Below are positions 25,503 to 36,500 of a DNA stretch of 64,000 nt, one piece after another. This DNA comes from Amycolatopsis sulphurea. Lineage in GTDB: Bacteria; Actinomycetota; Actinomycetes; Mycobacteriales; Pseudonocardiaceae. A program made the position numbers and the translations under genes. The stretch covers positions 5,146,001 to 5,210,000 of the forward strand of contig NZ_PDJK01000002.1 in NCBI RefSeq assembly GCF_002564045.1, in the 5' to 3' direction. How positions within the stretch are numbered: position 1 is the first letter of the stretch; each line of letters starts with the position of its first letter. The notes beneath the pieces are model-generated. The model had not been told where the DNA came from. It did no database searches and saw only the letters and a program-made list of their open reading frames with translations.

Positions 25503-26914
25503 TGTGTCGCGTCTGAAATTACGAGTATAGATGTCTATAGTGTTTCTATGTCCCGTCGTGGTCCGCAGGCTGTCGAGATCGTGTTGTCCGAGCAGGAACG
25601 TGTCGAGCTGTCGCGCTGGGCGGGCGATCGAGCGGGTCCGCGCGTGGCGGAACGAGCGCGGATCGTGTTGGCGTGCGCGGACGGGGAATCGAATACCGCG
25701 GTGGCGGCCGGGCTGGGTCTCACGACGATGACGGTGGGCAAGTGGCGCTCCCGGTTCGCCGCCGATCGGCTGGCCGGCTTGGTCGAGTAGCCGCGGCCGG
25801 GCCGGCGCAAACCGGACCTGGTGCTCGACGAGCAGGAGCGCGCGCAGTTGACGCGGTGGGCGCGGCGGGCCAAGATTGCCCAATTCCTCGCGCTGCGGGC
25901 GAAGATCGTGCTGGCCTGCGCGCAGGGCGGGACGAACAAACAGGTCGCCGCCGACCTCGGGGTGGCTCAGGCGACGGTGAACCGCTGGCGCTCCCGCTTC
26001 GTCTCCGCCCGCTTGGACGGCCTGCTGGATGAGCCCCGGCCAGGGCGGCCCCCCTCGATCCTGCTCGACCGGGTGGAGGACGTCGTCACCGCGACGTTGG
26101 AGTCCGCACCGGAGGATGCGACCCACTGGTCGCGGGCATCCATGGCCAAGCGCACGGGGCTGTCCAAGTCGACCATCGGGCGGATCTGGAAGAAATTCGA
26201 CCTCAAGCCACACATGCAGGACTCGTTCAAGCTCTCCACCGACCCGCAGTTCGTGGACAAGGTCGTGGATGTCGTTGGCCTGTACCACAATCCGCCTGAG
26301 AAAGCGGTGGTGCTGTGCGTGGACGAGAAATCCCAGATCCAGGCCCTGGACCGGTCCCTGCCGATGTTCCCGATGATGCCAGGCACACCCGAGCGTCGCA
26401 CCTACGACTACCTGCGCCACGGCATCACCAGCCTGTTCGCCGCGTTCAACATCGCCGACGGCACCGTCATCAGCGAACTGCGCCACCGTCACCGCGCGGT
26501 CGAGTTCAAGAAATTCCTTGTCACGATCGACAAAGCCGTACCCGCCAACCTTGACGTGCACCTCGTCTGCGACAACTACGGCACGCACAACACCCCCGAG
26601 ATCAGAGCGTGGCTGGCACGCCACCCGCGTTTCCGCATCCACTTCACCCCAACCGGATCGAGTTGGATCAACCAGGTCGAGCGATGGTTCGGACTCCTGA
26701 CCGACAAGCTCATCCGCCGCGGCATCCACACCTCCGTGAAAGCGCTGGAGAAGGACATCACCGCGTGGATCGAGAACTGGAACCAGGACCCCAAACCCTT
26801 CACCTGGACCAAAACCGCCGACGAGATCCTCAACTCCCTCGCCGACTACCTCGCCAAGATCACCAACACCAGCAAAGATACGAACTTAGACACGTAATTT
26901 CAGGCGCAGGACAC
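25502..26914 (+). mobile_element. IS630-family insertion sequence with TA target duplication
   Basis: 1413-bp element. The left end GTGTGTCGCGTCTGAAATTA and right end (complement) GTGTCCTGCGCCTGAAATTA are inverted repeats with three or four mismatches. TA flanks both sides (25500-25501 and 26915-26916), as expected for IS630/mariner-type insertion. It carries one transposase reading frame interrupted by a TAG. Confidence 0.92.
25548..26897 (+). pseudogene. IS630-family transposase with duplicated N-terminal HTH and an in-frame TAG
   Basis: A single frame runs from ATG 25548 to TAA 26897 except for TAG at 25788-25790. Before it lies one helix-turn-helix module (SEQERVELSRWAG to KWRSRFAADRLAGLVE). 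After it lies a second similar module (DEQERAQLTRWARRAK to NRWRSRFVSARLDGLLDE), then the DDE catalytic domain (VVLCVDEKSQIQALDR, VHLVCDNYGTHNTPE, SSWINQVERWFGLLT). The TAG aligns with GAG in the second module. Translation could restart at GTG 25821 to give a 358-residue protein with one HTH module and the catalytic domain. Confidence 0.85.
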
Positions 26915-26970
26915 TAGTCGCCCTGCCGCGACGCTGGGCCGCCTGACGTCTCAGGCGGCCCCGGTCCGAC

Positions 26971-27648
26971 TTACCAGCCCCGCTCGCGCCATTCCGCCAG
27001 CTTCGGCCGCTCCGCGCTCAGCGCCGTGTCGTCCCCGTGCCCCGGATACACCCACGTCTCGTCCGGCAGGACCCCGAAGATCCGCTCCGACACGTCGTCG
27101 ATCAGCGAAGTGAAGTCCTCCGGCGAACCCGTCTTCCCGACCCCGCCCGGGAACAGCGAATCCCCGGTGAACAAGTGCGGCGGCCCAGCCGGATCGCGGT
27201 ACAGCAGGGCGATCGACCCGGGTGTGTGTCCCCGCAGGTGGATCACCTCCAGCGTCACCTCGCCGAACCGGAGCGTGTCGCCGTGTTCGACCAGGAAGTC
27301 CGGGGGGATCGGCAGGGGGCCGGCGTCCAGCGGGTGGGCCGCGGTGTTCGCGCCGTTCGCGCCGGCCACCGCGCCCAGGGCCTGCCAGTGGTCGTGGTGC
27401 TGGTGGGTGGTCACCACGGTGCGCAAGGCGGGACGGTCCGGGCCGTGGCCGACGAGGTCGGAGATGCGGTCCGGGTCGTTCGCCGCGTCGATCAGCAGTG
27501 CCTCGTTCTCGGCGCGGCACACGAGCAGATACGTGTTGTTGTCCATCGGGCCCACGGAGAGCTTCGTGATGGTGAGGCCGTCCAGCGTGCGGCGGGCAGC
27601 GTCGCCGCCCGGTTCGACGTGCCCGGTATAGGTCTCGGCGATGTTCAC
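26971..27648 (-). CDS. MBL-fold metallo-hydrolase (glyoxalase II-like)
   Basis: 225 residues from GTG 27648 (another GTG at 27687 would add 13). The zinc-binding motif THQHHDHWQALG, the later His in HLRGHTPGSIALL, Asp in FTGDSLFPGGVGK and His in YPGHGDDT complete the metallo-beta-lactamase site. PMDNNTYLLVC resembles hydroxyacylglutathione hydrolase-type proteins. It is divergent from uvrA with a 274-bp gap that holds both promoters; no LexA box was seen there. Confidence 0.9.
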   Translation of the reverse strand: MNIAETYTGHVEPGGDAARRTLDGLTITKLSVGPMDNNTYLLVCRAENEALLIDAANDPDRISDLVGHGPDRPALRTVVTTHQHHDHWQALGAVAGANGANTAAHPLDAGPLPIPPDFLVEHGDTLRFGEVTLEVIHLRGHTPGSIALLYRDPAGPPHLFTGDSLFPGGVGKTGSPEDFTSLIDDVSERIFGVLPDETWVYPGHGDDTALSAERPKLAEWRERGW

Positions 27649-27922
27649 GAGGTCCCACGGTAGCCGGGGCCGCCACACCGGTTCCACCCGTGCACGTACC
27701 GGTCCGGTCCCGGCGCGCCGCCTGTATCGTGGAGCGGGTCCCGCCCGCGTCCGGCGAACCGCCGGATTCCGGTCGCGGCACGCGCCCGGCCGGCCCCGGA
27801 AAGTCCACAGAAAACCAGGTCAACGACGTGCGTCGCGGTTTTTGTCGGTGGTCCTCCCTACCCTGGGCGGCGTCCGCCGGCGGCGGACAGACGAAGCTGA
27901 GAATGACTGAAGGGACGTGGGC

Positions 27923-30784
<2,862 letters not shown>

Positions 30785-30910
30785 TCCCGTTCCCTGCCGA
30801 CCGGGCCCGGTCCGGGCGGGGGCGGGACCGCGGTGCGGAGAAGCGTGGGCTGCGGTGCGGACCGGGGGAGCCTGGGCGGAAGGCCGCGATCCGGCCGGTG
30901 TCCGGACCAA

Positions 30911-30940
30911 GGCTGTGAAGGGGCCCTTCACGGACTCTGG
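30911..30940. repeat. Paired-palindrome element, single arm
   Basis: GGCTGTGAAGGGGCCCTTCA plus CGGACTCTGG: one arm of the dispersed element, 127 bp after uvrA. As a hairpin it could also end uvrA transcripts. Confidence 0.7.
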
Positions 30941-31079
30941 CGGGGCACCGGCAAAGTTGATCGGGAGCAGGGAGAGTTGTGGCTGCCGCGCTGTCATTGG
31001 CGGTGTCGCCGGCTCGATCGATTGCGTCCGGTAGCGGGTGATGCGGAGGTGTACGAGGTGTGTGCCGGACCGGTTTCGG

Positions 31080-31132
31080 GTCCGTGAAGGTGCCCCTGAC
31101 GGACTCTGATTCCGTGAAGGGGCCCTTCACAG
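31080..31132. repeat. Paired-palindrome element, degenerate copy
   Basis: The first arm is damaged (GTGAAGGTGCCCCTGAC); the second arm is intact (CCGTGAAGGGGCCCTTCACA) after the spacer TCTGATT. Confidence 0.75.
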
Positions 31133-31316
31133 CCTTGCCGAAAGGTTAAAGGCGGACTCACGGGCCTGCGCTGCCGACGTGGCCGGCGCGGCGGAGCCTG
31201 GGGGCGGGGCCGCCTGAGGCCTGCCGGGGAGCGCGATCCCCGCGGAGCAGTCCGAAGCGGAAGCCGGGCCGCGCCGTCCGCTTTACCATGCGGAGGACGA
31301 CGGAAGGCGGGCGCAG

Positions 31317-31784
31317 GTGGACCAGGACGGCCCGGCGAGTGCCGAATACCGGTTCCGGAGCAGCTGGTGGCTGCCCGGCGTGCCGGTCCCGCGGGTCTTC
31401 GACGCAGTGGTCGACCTGGAGTCCTACCCCCGCTGGTGGCCGGACGTGCGCTCGGTCCGGCGGATCGACGACGACACCGCCCAGGTCGTCTGCCGGTCGA
31501 GCCTGCCCTACCGGCTGGTGATCTCGATGCACCGGGAGCACCAGGATCCGGTCGCGGGCCGGGTCCGCGTCCGGATCGGCGGTGACCTGGACGGGGTGCT
31601 CGCCGGGTTCCTCCGGCCGGCCGGAGGCGGTACCCGGCTGGACATCACGCAAGAGGTCCGGGCCCGGAAACCCTTGCTGCGCCGCCTCGACGTGGTGGCC
31701 CGGCCGTTCTTCCGGGCGAACCACACGTGGATGATGCGCCGGGGCCACCGGGGCCTCGTCGCCTACCTCCGCCCGCCGGCCTGA
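31317..31784 (+). CDS. SRPBCC (START/cyclase-like) family protein
   Basis: 155 residues from GTG 31317. YRFRSSWWLPGVPVPRVFDA, VVDLESYPRWWPDVRSVRRI and the C-terminal RLDVVARPFFRANHTWMMRR, followed by GHRGL, match polyketide-cyclase/dehydrase-type SRPBCC proteins, which bind hydrophobic ligands. The ligand is unknown. It stands alone between uvrA and the convergent transporter gene, with palindromic elements on both sides. Confidence 0.88.
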   Translation: MDQDGPASAEYRFRSSWWLPGVPVPRVFDAVVDLESYPRWWPDVRSVRRIDDDTAQVVCRSSLPYRLVISMHREHQDPVAGRVRVRIGGDLDGVLAGFLRPAGGGTRLDITQEVRARKPLLRRLDVVARPFFRANHTWMMRRGHRGLVAYLRPPA

Positions 31785-31830
31785 TCCGGCCCGCGCCACG
31801 CGCGACGAGGCGCACCCGGCCGGTCGCCAA

Positions 31831-31883
31831 GTCTGTGAAGGGGCCCTTCACGGACTCAGAGTCTGTGAAGGGCCCCTTCACAG
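31831..31883. repeat. Paired-palindrome dispersed element, copy 4
   Basis: Arms at 31831-31855 and 31861-31883 separated by TCAGA; nearly identical to the copy at 3946-4000, including the GTCTGTGAAGG starts of both arms. It lies between convergent genes. Confidence 0.85.
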
Positions 31884-31964
31884 CCCGTGGCCCGGAGCGA
31901 GCGGGGTCGGGTCGGGCGAGCACGTCGCCTGCCAAACGCCGTTCCGGTTGCCGGGCAAGAAAAA

Positions 31965-32007
31965 GTGCCGTGTTCGTGAGCACGGGGGACGCTCACGAAC
32001 ACGGCAC
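31965..32007 (-). terminator. Intrinsic terminator of the dicarboxylate transporter gene
   Basis: A perfect 17-bp stem (GTGCCGTGTTCGTGAGC at 31965-31981 and its complement at 31991-32007) with a 9-base loop. Read leftward it is followed by TTTTTCTTG, a U-tract that is uncommon in high-GC actinobacteria. Confidence 0.9.
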
Positions 32008-32012
32008 CGAAC

Positions 32013-32051
32013 AATCCGTTCCCCGGCTGGAGAGGCGCCGGGGAACGGATT
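32013..32051 (-). terminator. Second hairpin downstream of the transporter gene
   Basis: Perfect 15-bp stem (AATCCGTTCCCCGGC at 32013-32027 and complement at 32037-32051), six bases after the stop codon. It has no U-tract of its own and precedes the intrinsic terminator, forming a tandem pair. Confidence 0.8.
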
Positions 32052-32057
32052 CCGGCC

Positions 32058-33476
32058 TCAGCTGCCGGAAGCCACCGGCACCGGCTCTGGCTCCGGCTCC
32101 TTCGGTTGCTCCACGGGCGTGGCAGGCGCGTCGTCGAGCAGGGTGGCCTCGTCGAACGGTGCCTGGCCGGAGAACACCTGCTGTGAACGGCCGCGGTCGA
32201 ATTCCTTCATCCACGACCCGATGAGGACGGTCGCGACCGCGTTGCCGGCGAAGTTGGTCAGCGCGCGGGCCTCGGACATGAACCGGTCGATGCCGAGGAT
32301 GAACCCGACGCCGTCGACCAGTTCCGGCCGGTGCGACTGCAGCCCGCTGGCCAGCGTCGCGATGCCCGCACCGCTCACGCCCGCCGCGCCCTTCGAGGCG
32401 ATGATCATGAACAGCAGCAAGGTGATCTGCTCGCCCAGCGCCAGCGGCTGATCCTGCGCGGTGGCGATGAACAGCGTCGCCATCGTCAGGTAGATCGCGG
32501 TGCCGTCCAGGTTGAACGAGTACCCGGTGGGCACCGTGATGCCGACGACCGGCTTGCTCACCCCGAGGTGCTCCATCTTCGCGATCAGCCGCGGCAGCGC
32601 CGATTCCGAGGAGGAGGTGGACAGGATCAGCAGGAACTCGCGGCCGAGGTAGCGCAGCAGCTGGAAGATGTTCACCCGGGCGCCGAGCCAGAGCACCGCG
32701 CCGAGTATGCCGAACACGAAGATCAGGCAGGTCAGATAGAAGCCCAGCATGATCACCAGCAGGCTGCGCAGCGCACCCCAGCCGGTCGCGCCGACCACCG
32801 CGGCGATCGCGCCGAAGGCACCGACCGGGGCCGCCCACATGATCATCGACAGGATCCGGAACACCAGGCGCTGCACGTGCTCGATCCCGCGCAGGACCGG
32901 CTCGCCGCGTTTGCCCAGCTTCTGCAGCGCGAACCCGGCCAGCAGCGCGACCAGCAGCGTCTGCAGCACCTGGCCTTCGGTGAAGGCCGAGACGAACGAG
33001 GTCGGGATGATGCCGAGCAGGAAGTCGACCCCGCCCTCGGCGCCCTTGGCCGCCTGGTCGTGCACCTTCGACACGTCGGCCGGGTTCAGGTGCAGCCCGG
33101 TGCCCGGGTGGATCAGGTTGCCGACGATCAGGCCGATGGCGAGCGCGAAGGTCGACATCACGATGAAGTAGACCAGCGCGGTGATGCCGACCTTGCCGAC
33201 CTTCGCCGCCTTCGCGACCGAACCGATGCCGAGCACGATGGTGCAGAAGATGATCGGCGAGATCATCATCTTGATGAGGTTGACGAAACCGGTGCCCAGC
33301 GGGGCGAGGCCCTTGCCGAACGACGGCCACAGGAGCCCGACCGCGACGCCGAGCACGACGGCGGCGATCACGGCCAGGTACAGATAACGGGTCCGGTCGC
33401 GCTTGGGCGCGGCCGCTACGGGGGTCGGTGTCGGCACCGTTGCCTCCAGCTCGGGATCAAGTGGAACGCTGGTCAC
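32058..33476 (-). CDS. dctA: Cation:dicarboxylate symporter (DctA/GltP family)
   Basis: 472-residue secondary transporter with about eight helices plus two re-entrant loops. Family motifs are intact: MMISPIIFCTIVLGI in the N-terminal half, the serine-rich loop STSSSESALPRLI, FNLDGTAIYLTMATLFIA, and SKGAAGVSGAGI. It should import succinate, fumarate, malate or related acids with Na+ or H+. The Pro/Glu-rich tail after residue 450 is probably disordered. It is divergent from a CitA/DcuS-type two-component system that is its likely regulator. Confidence 0.95.
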   Translation of the reverse strand: MTSVPLDPELEATVPTPTPVAAAPKRDRTRYLYLAVIAAVVLGVAVGLLWPSFGKGLAPLGTGFVNLIKMMISPIIFCTIVLGIGSVAKAAKVGKVGITALVYFIVMSTFALAIGLIVGNLIHPGTGLHLNPADVSKVHDQAAKGAEGGVDFLLGIIPTSFVSAFTEGQVLQTLLVALLAGFALQKLGKRGEPVLRGIEHVQRLVFRILSMIMWAAPVGAFGAIAAVVGATGWGALRSLLVIMLGFYLTCLIFVFGILGAVLWLGARVNIFQLLRYLGREFLLILSTSSSESALPRLIAKMEHLGVSKPVVGITVPTGYSFNLDGTAIYLTMATLFIATAQDQPLALGEQITLLLFMIIASKGAAGVSGAGIATLASGLQSHRPELVDGVGFILGIDRFMSEARALTNFAGNAVATVLIGSWMKEFDRGRSQQVFSGQAPFDEATLLDDAPATPVEQPKEPEPEPVPVASGS

Positions 33477-33601
33477 TATGCGGGCCGGATATGACCAGCG
33501 TCACTGTTGTGTTCATTGAGTTCGCACGGTCGTGTCCGGTGTGGACTCCCGCGCCGCGTGCCGCGCTGTCCCCGCCGGGCCGAATGTGCTGGTATGGACG
33601 G

Positions 33602-35206
33602 GTGCCCTCGACGCCGCGGATTCGCACGAGCCGCTGGAGCCTAGCCCGTCAGCTGCTGGCCCTGCAGCTGACGGTCCTGCTCGTGCTCGTCGCGGGCGGG
33701 ATCACTATCGCGTATCTGGACGCGAAGCGCAGCACGACCGACCGGGCGCGCGAGCAGTCGCTGGCCGTCGCCCGGACCACCGCCGACGCGCCGGACGTGG
33801 TGCGCGCAGTGTCCACACCGGACCCGACGAAGACGCTCCAGCCCTACGCGCTGCGGGTGATCGCGGATACCACCGTGGACTTCGTGACGATCATGTCGCC
33901 GCAGGGGATCCGCTACACCCACCCGAATCCGGCGCTGATCGGCGGTCGGTTCCTCGGGCACATCCGCGCCGCGCAGGGGGGCGGGGTGGTCACCGAGACC
34001 TACACCGGTTCGCTGGGGCCGTCGGTGCGCGCGGTGGTGCCGGTGCTCGGCCCGGGGCACCGGGTGGTCGCGCTCGTGGCGGTGGGCATCACGATCGCCG
34101 CGATCAGCGCGGAACTGCAGGACCGGGTGGTGCCGCTGCTCGGGGTCGCCGCGGCGGTGCTGCTGGTCGGCGCCTGTGGCGGCTGGCTGATCAGCGTCCG
34201 GCTCAAACGCCAGACCCGCGGGATCGCGCCGGACGAGCTGAGCAACCTGTTCGAGTACCACGAGGCCGTGCTGCACTCGGTCCGCGAGGGCGTGCTGCTG
34301 GTCGGCCGGGACGGCGTGATCGGGCTTTGCAACGACGGTGCGCGCACGCTGCTGGGGCTGACCGGCGACCCGGTCGGGCGGCCGGTGTCCGAACTCGGGC
34401 TGCCGCCGGAGCTGGCTGCCTCGTTCACCGCACCGGAGACCCGGACCGAGCAGCTGCACCTCACCGATTCCCGGATCCTGCTCGTCGGGACCACGCTGGT
34501 GAGTTCCGGCGGCCGGGCGCAGGGCACCGTGGTGATCCTGCGCGATCACACCGAACTGCGGGCCCTGACCGGCGAGCTGACCACCGCGCGCAGCCTGTCC
34601 GAGGCGCTGCGTTCGCAGGCGCACGAGGCGGCGAATCGGCTGCACACCGTGGTTTCGCTGGTCGAGCTGGGCCGTCCGGAGGACGCGGTGGAGTTCGCGA
34701 CCGCGGAACTCGCGCTGGCCCAGGAATTGACCGATCGGGTGATGAGCGCGGTCGCCGAACCGGTGCTCGCCGCGTTGCTGCTCGGCAAGGCCGCGGAGGC
34801 CAGCGAACGCGGGGTCGAGTTCACCATCACGCCGGACACCGTGATCGACGATCAGGGCCTCGGTGTGGCCGGCCGGGATCTGGTGACGATACTGGGAAAC
34901 CTGGTGGACAACGGCATCGACGCGGCGGCGCGGGGCACGGGCGGACGGCCCGCGGTCGTGGTCACCGCGCGCTCCGGGGAGGACGGCCTGCTGCTGCGGG
35001 TCGCCGACAATGGGCCGGGAGTGCCGGAGGACGCGGTGGAAAACCTGTTCCGCCGGGGCTGGTCCACGAAGGCGGACGAGGGACACGGGCTGGGGCTGGC
35101 ACTGGTGGCGCAGGCCGTCCGGCGGTATGGCGGCAGTATCGACGTGGGCTCCGACGGTGGCGCGGTGTTCACGGTCCGGTTGCCGAGGCAGGAGGTGGCG
35201 CGGTGA
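33602..35206 (+). CDS. Sensor histidine kinase (CitA/DcuS/DctB-like)
   Basis: About 534 residues. The start is uncertain: GTG 33602 or ATG 33584. A membrane helix near residues 15-40 (LLALQLTVLLVLVAGG) is followed by a periplasmic PAS/PDC-type sensor (DVVRAVSTPDPTKTLQPYAL, FVTIMSPQGIRYTHPNPALI), a second helix (LLGVAAAVLLVGACGGWLI), a cytoplasmic PAS and a kinase core. The phosphoacceptor is His in SQAHEAANRLHTVVSLVELG. N box (NLVDNGIDAA), G1 (VADNGPGVP) and G2 (GHGLGLALV) are intact. It probably senses dicarboxylates or citrate. Confidence 0.93.
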   Translation: MPSTPRIRTSRWSLARQLLALQLTVLLVLVAGGITIAYLDAKRSTTDRAREQSLAVARTTADAPDVVRAVSTPDPTKTLQPYALRVIADTTVDFVTIMSPQGIRYTHPNPALIGGRFLGHIRAAQGGGVVTETYTGSLGPSVRAVVPVLGPGHRVVALVAVGITIAAISAELQDRVVPLLGVAAAVLLVGACGGWLISVRLKRQTRGIAPDELSNLFEYHEAVLHSVREGVLLVGRDGVIGLCNDGARTLLGLTGDPVGRPVSELGLPPELAASFTAPETRTEQLHLTDSRILLVGTTLVSSGGRAQGTVVILRDHTELRALTGELTTARSLSEALRSQAHEAANRLHTVVSLVELGRPEDAVEFATAELALAQELTDRVMSAVAEPVLAALLLGKAAEASERGVEFTITPDTVIDDQGLGVAGRDLVTILGNLVDNGIDAAARGTGGRPAVVVTARSGEDGLLLRVADNGPGVPEDAVENLFRRGWSTKADEGHGLGLALVAQAVRRYGGSIDVGSDGGAVFTVRLPRQEVAR

Positions 35207-35871
35207 TCCGGGTTCTGGTGGTGGAGGACGAGCCGGTGGCGGCCGATGCGCATCGGCTCTACGTCGAGCGGCTGCCCGGCTTCGAGGTGGCCGGGGTGGT
35301 GCACTCCGGCGGCGACGCGCTGCGGTTCTGCGAACGCGAGCAGGTGGACCTGGTACTGCTCGATTTCTACCTGCCCGACACGCACGGGCTGGCGGTGTGC
35401 CGCTCGCTGCGCGCGGCCGGTCTGCCGATCGACGTGATCGCGGTGACCTCCGCGCGGGACCTGGCGCTGGTGAAGACCGCGGTGTCCGTCGGCGTGGTGC
35501 AGTACCTGCTGAAGCCGTTCACTTTCGCGTCGCTGCGGGAGAAACTGGAACGCTACGCGGCATTCCACCAGGCCTCCGGCGAGGTGACCGGCCAAGCCGA
35601 GATCGACCGGGCGCTGGCCACCTTGCGCACCACCGAACACACGTCCCTGCCCAAAGGCATGAGCGCCCACACCCTCGAAGCGATCACCGAAGCACTCGCG
35701 GGCGCCGTCGAGGGGCTGTCGGCCGGCGGCGCGGCCAGCGCGATCGGGGCCTCCCGCGTCACCGCTCGCCGGTACCTGGAGTACCTCGCCGACAACGGTC
35801 TGGCCCACCGTGAACCCCGATACGGCCAGGTAGGGCGCCCCGAAGTCTGGTACCGCCTGCGTTCCGGATAG
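35203..35871 (+). CDS. Response regulator (CitB/DcuR type)
   Basis: 222 residues from GTG 35203, overlapping the kinase stop in GTGA. The receiver domain has the acidic pair in VVEDEPVAA, phospho-acceptor Asp in LVLLDFYLPDTHG, Thr in VTSARDL and Lys in YLLKPF. The C-terminal helix-turn-helix (GGAASAIGASRVTARRYLEY) is of the winged DcuR/CitB kind. It is the cognate partner of the upstream kinase and probably activates the divergent transporter gene. Confidence 0.95.
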   Translation: MIRVLVVEDEPVAADAHRLYVERLPGFEVAGVVHSGGDALRFCEREQVDLVLLDFYLPDTHGLAVCRSLRAAGLPIDVIAVTSARDLALVKTAVSVGVVQYLLKPFTFASLREKLERYAAFHQASGEVTGQAEIDRALATLRTTEHTSLPKGMSAHTLEAITEALAGAVEGLSAGGAASAIGASRVTARRYLEYLADNGLAHREPRYGQVGRPEVWYRLRSG

Positions 35872-35882
35872 CAACCCGGGTG

Positions 35883-35904
35883 TATAATGACCTATACGAC
35901 TCAT
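35883..35904 (+). promoter_or_regulatory. Candidate promoter -10 with inverted repeat
   Basis: TATAAT at 35883-35888 is a consensus -10 element, rare in this GC-rich DNA. It lies inside GTATA-ATGACC-TATAC, an inverted repeat. The -35 is weak. It would serve the DUF3558 gene. Confidence 0.45.
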
Positions 35905-36005
35905 TCTGAGGCGATTCCTTCGGCGCGGGACCGGTCTCGCGCCGATCGCGCTACCGTTCCCGCGAGCGCGAGGGCCACCTGCGACGTCTGGGCAGCTACG
36001 GTCTC

Positions 36006-36499
36006 TTGGCGGCGGGGCTGATCGCCGCAGCCGGGTGCAGCGCGGGAGAAGCGCCGCCGTCGCCGAAGCCGAGTCTCGCGCCCGTGAGCGTGCGGGAGGC
36101 CGACCCGTGTTCACTCCTCGAACCGTCCGCGGCAGCGGCCAACGGGCTCGGGCAGGGGGCGCAGTCCAAGGGGTCGACGTACCGCAACTGCTGGTGGACG
36201 GCGGATGCCTTCGCGACGGCGATTTTCGTTCGCTGGGACCGTGACGCGCTCGTCGACCTCACCACCAACTACCCGGTGTCGCTCGGTGAAGTGGAAGTCG
36301 GGGGCGAGAAGGTGATCAGGGCAAGACGACGGTCACGCCCGCCTGTACTGCGCTGTACCTGTCCGGGCAGGGGACGGTCGTCGCGATCGTCGTGAGTACA
36401 AGCGGCCGGCCTGTGTCGACGGCCTGCGAACGCGTGAAGTCCGTTGGCGCGCCGGTGATTCAGCATCTGCGTGCGCTGCATCTGCGGCCCACGCCGTGA
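36006..36499 (+). pseudogene. DUF3558 lipoprotein with frameshift
   Basis: The first frame gives a lipoprotein signal (AAGLIAAAGCSAGEAPP, lipobox AAGC) and the DUF3558 start VREADPCSLLEPSAAAANGL, then NCWWTADAFATAIFVRWDRD. At about 36320 the frame shifts by one base and continues in another frame as KTTVTPACTALYLSGQGTVV, STSGRPVSTACERVKSVGAP and ends LRALHLRPTP with TGA 36499. The start is also unclear: only TTG 36006 is available. It ends one base before the convergent hexosaminidase. Confidence 0.8.
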
Positions 36500-36500
36500 T

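Larger units (their letters stand above)
30785..31316. other. Intergenic region carrying a diverged copy of the 3.8-4.0 kb element
   Basis: No gene. 30950-31130 shares ordered blocks with 3785-4000 (CCGGCAAAG, TGGCTGCCGC, GATTGCG, GATGCGGAGGTGT, then the palindromes), so a non-coding element of about 200 bp is present twice in the window. Confidence 0.65.

Noticed and set aside
27649..27922. LexA/SOS box in the uvrA promoter
   Set aside because: No GAAC-N4-GTTC-type site was found in the 274-bp divergent region.
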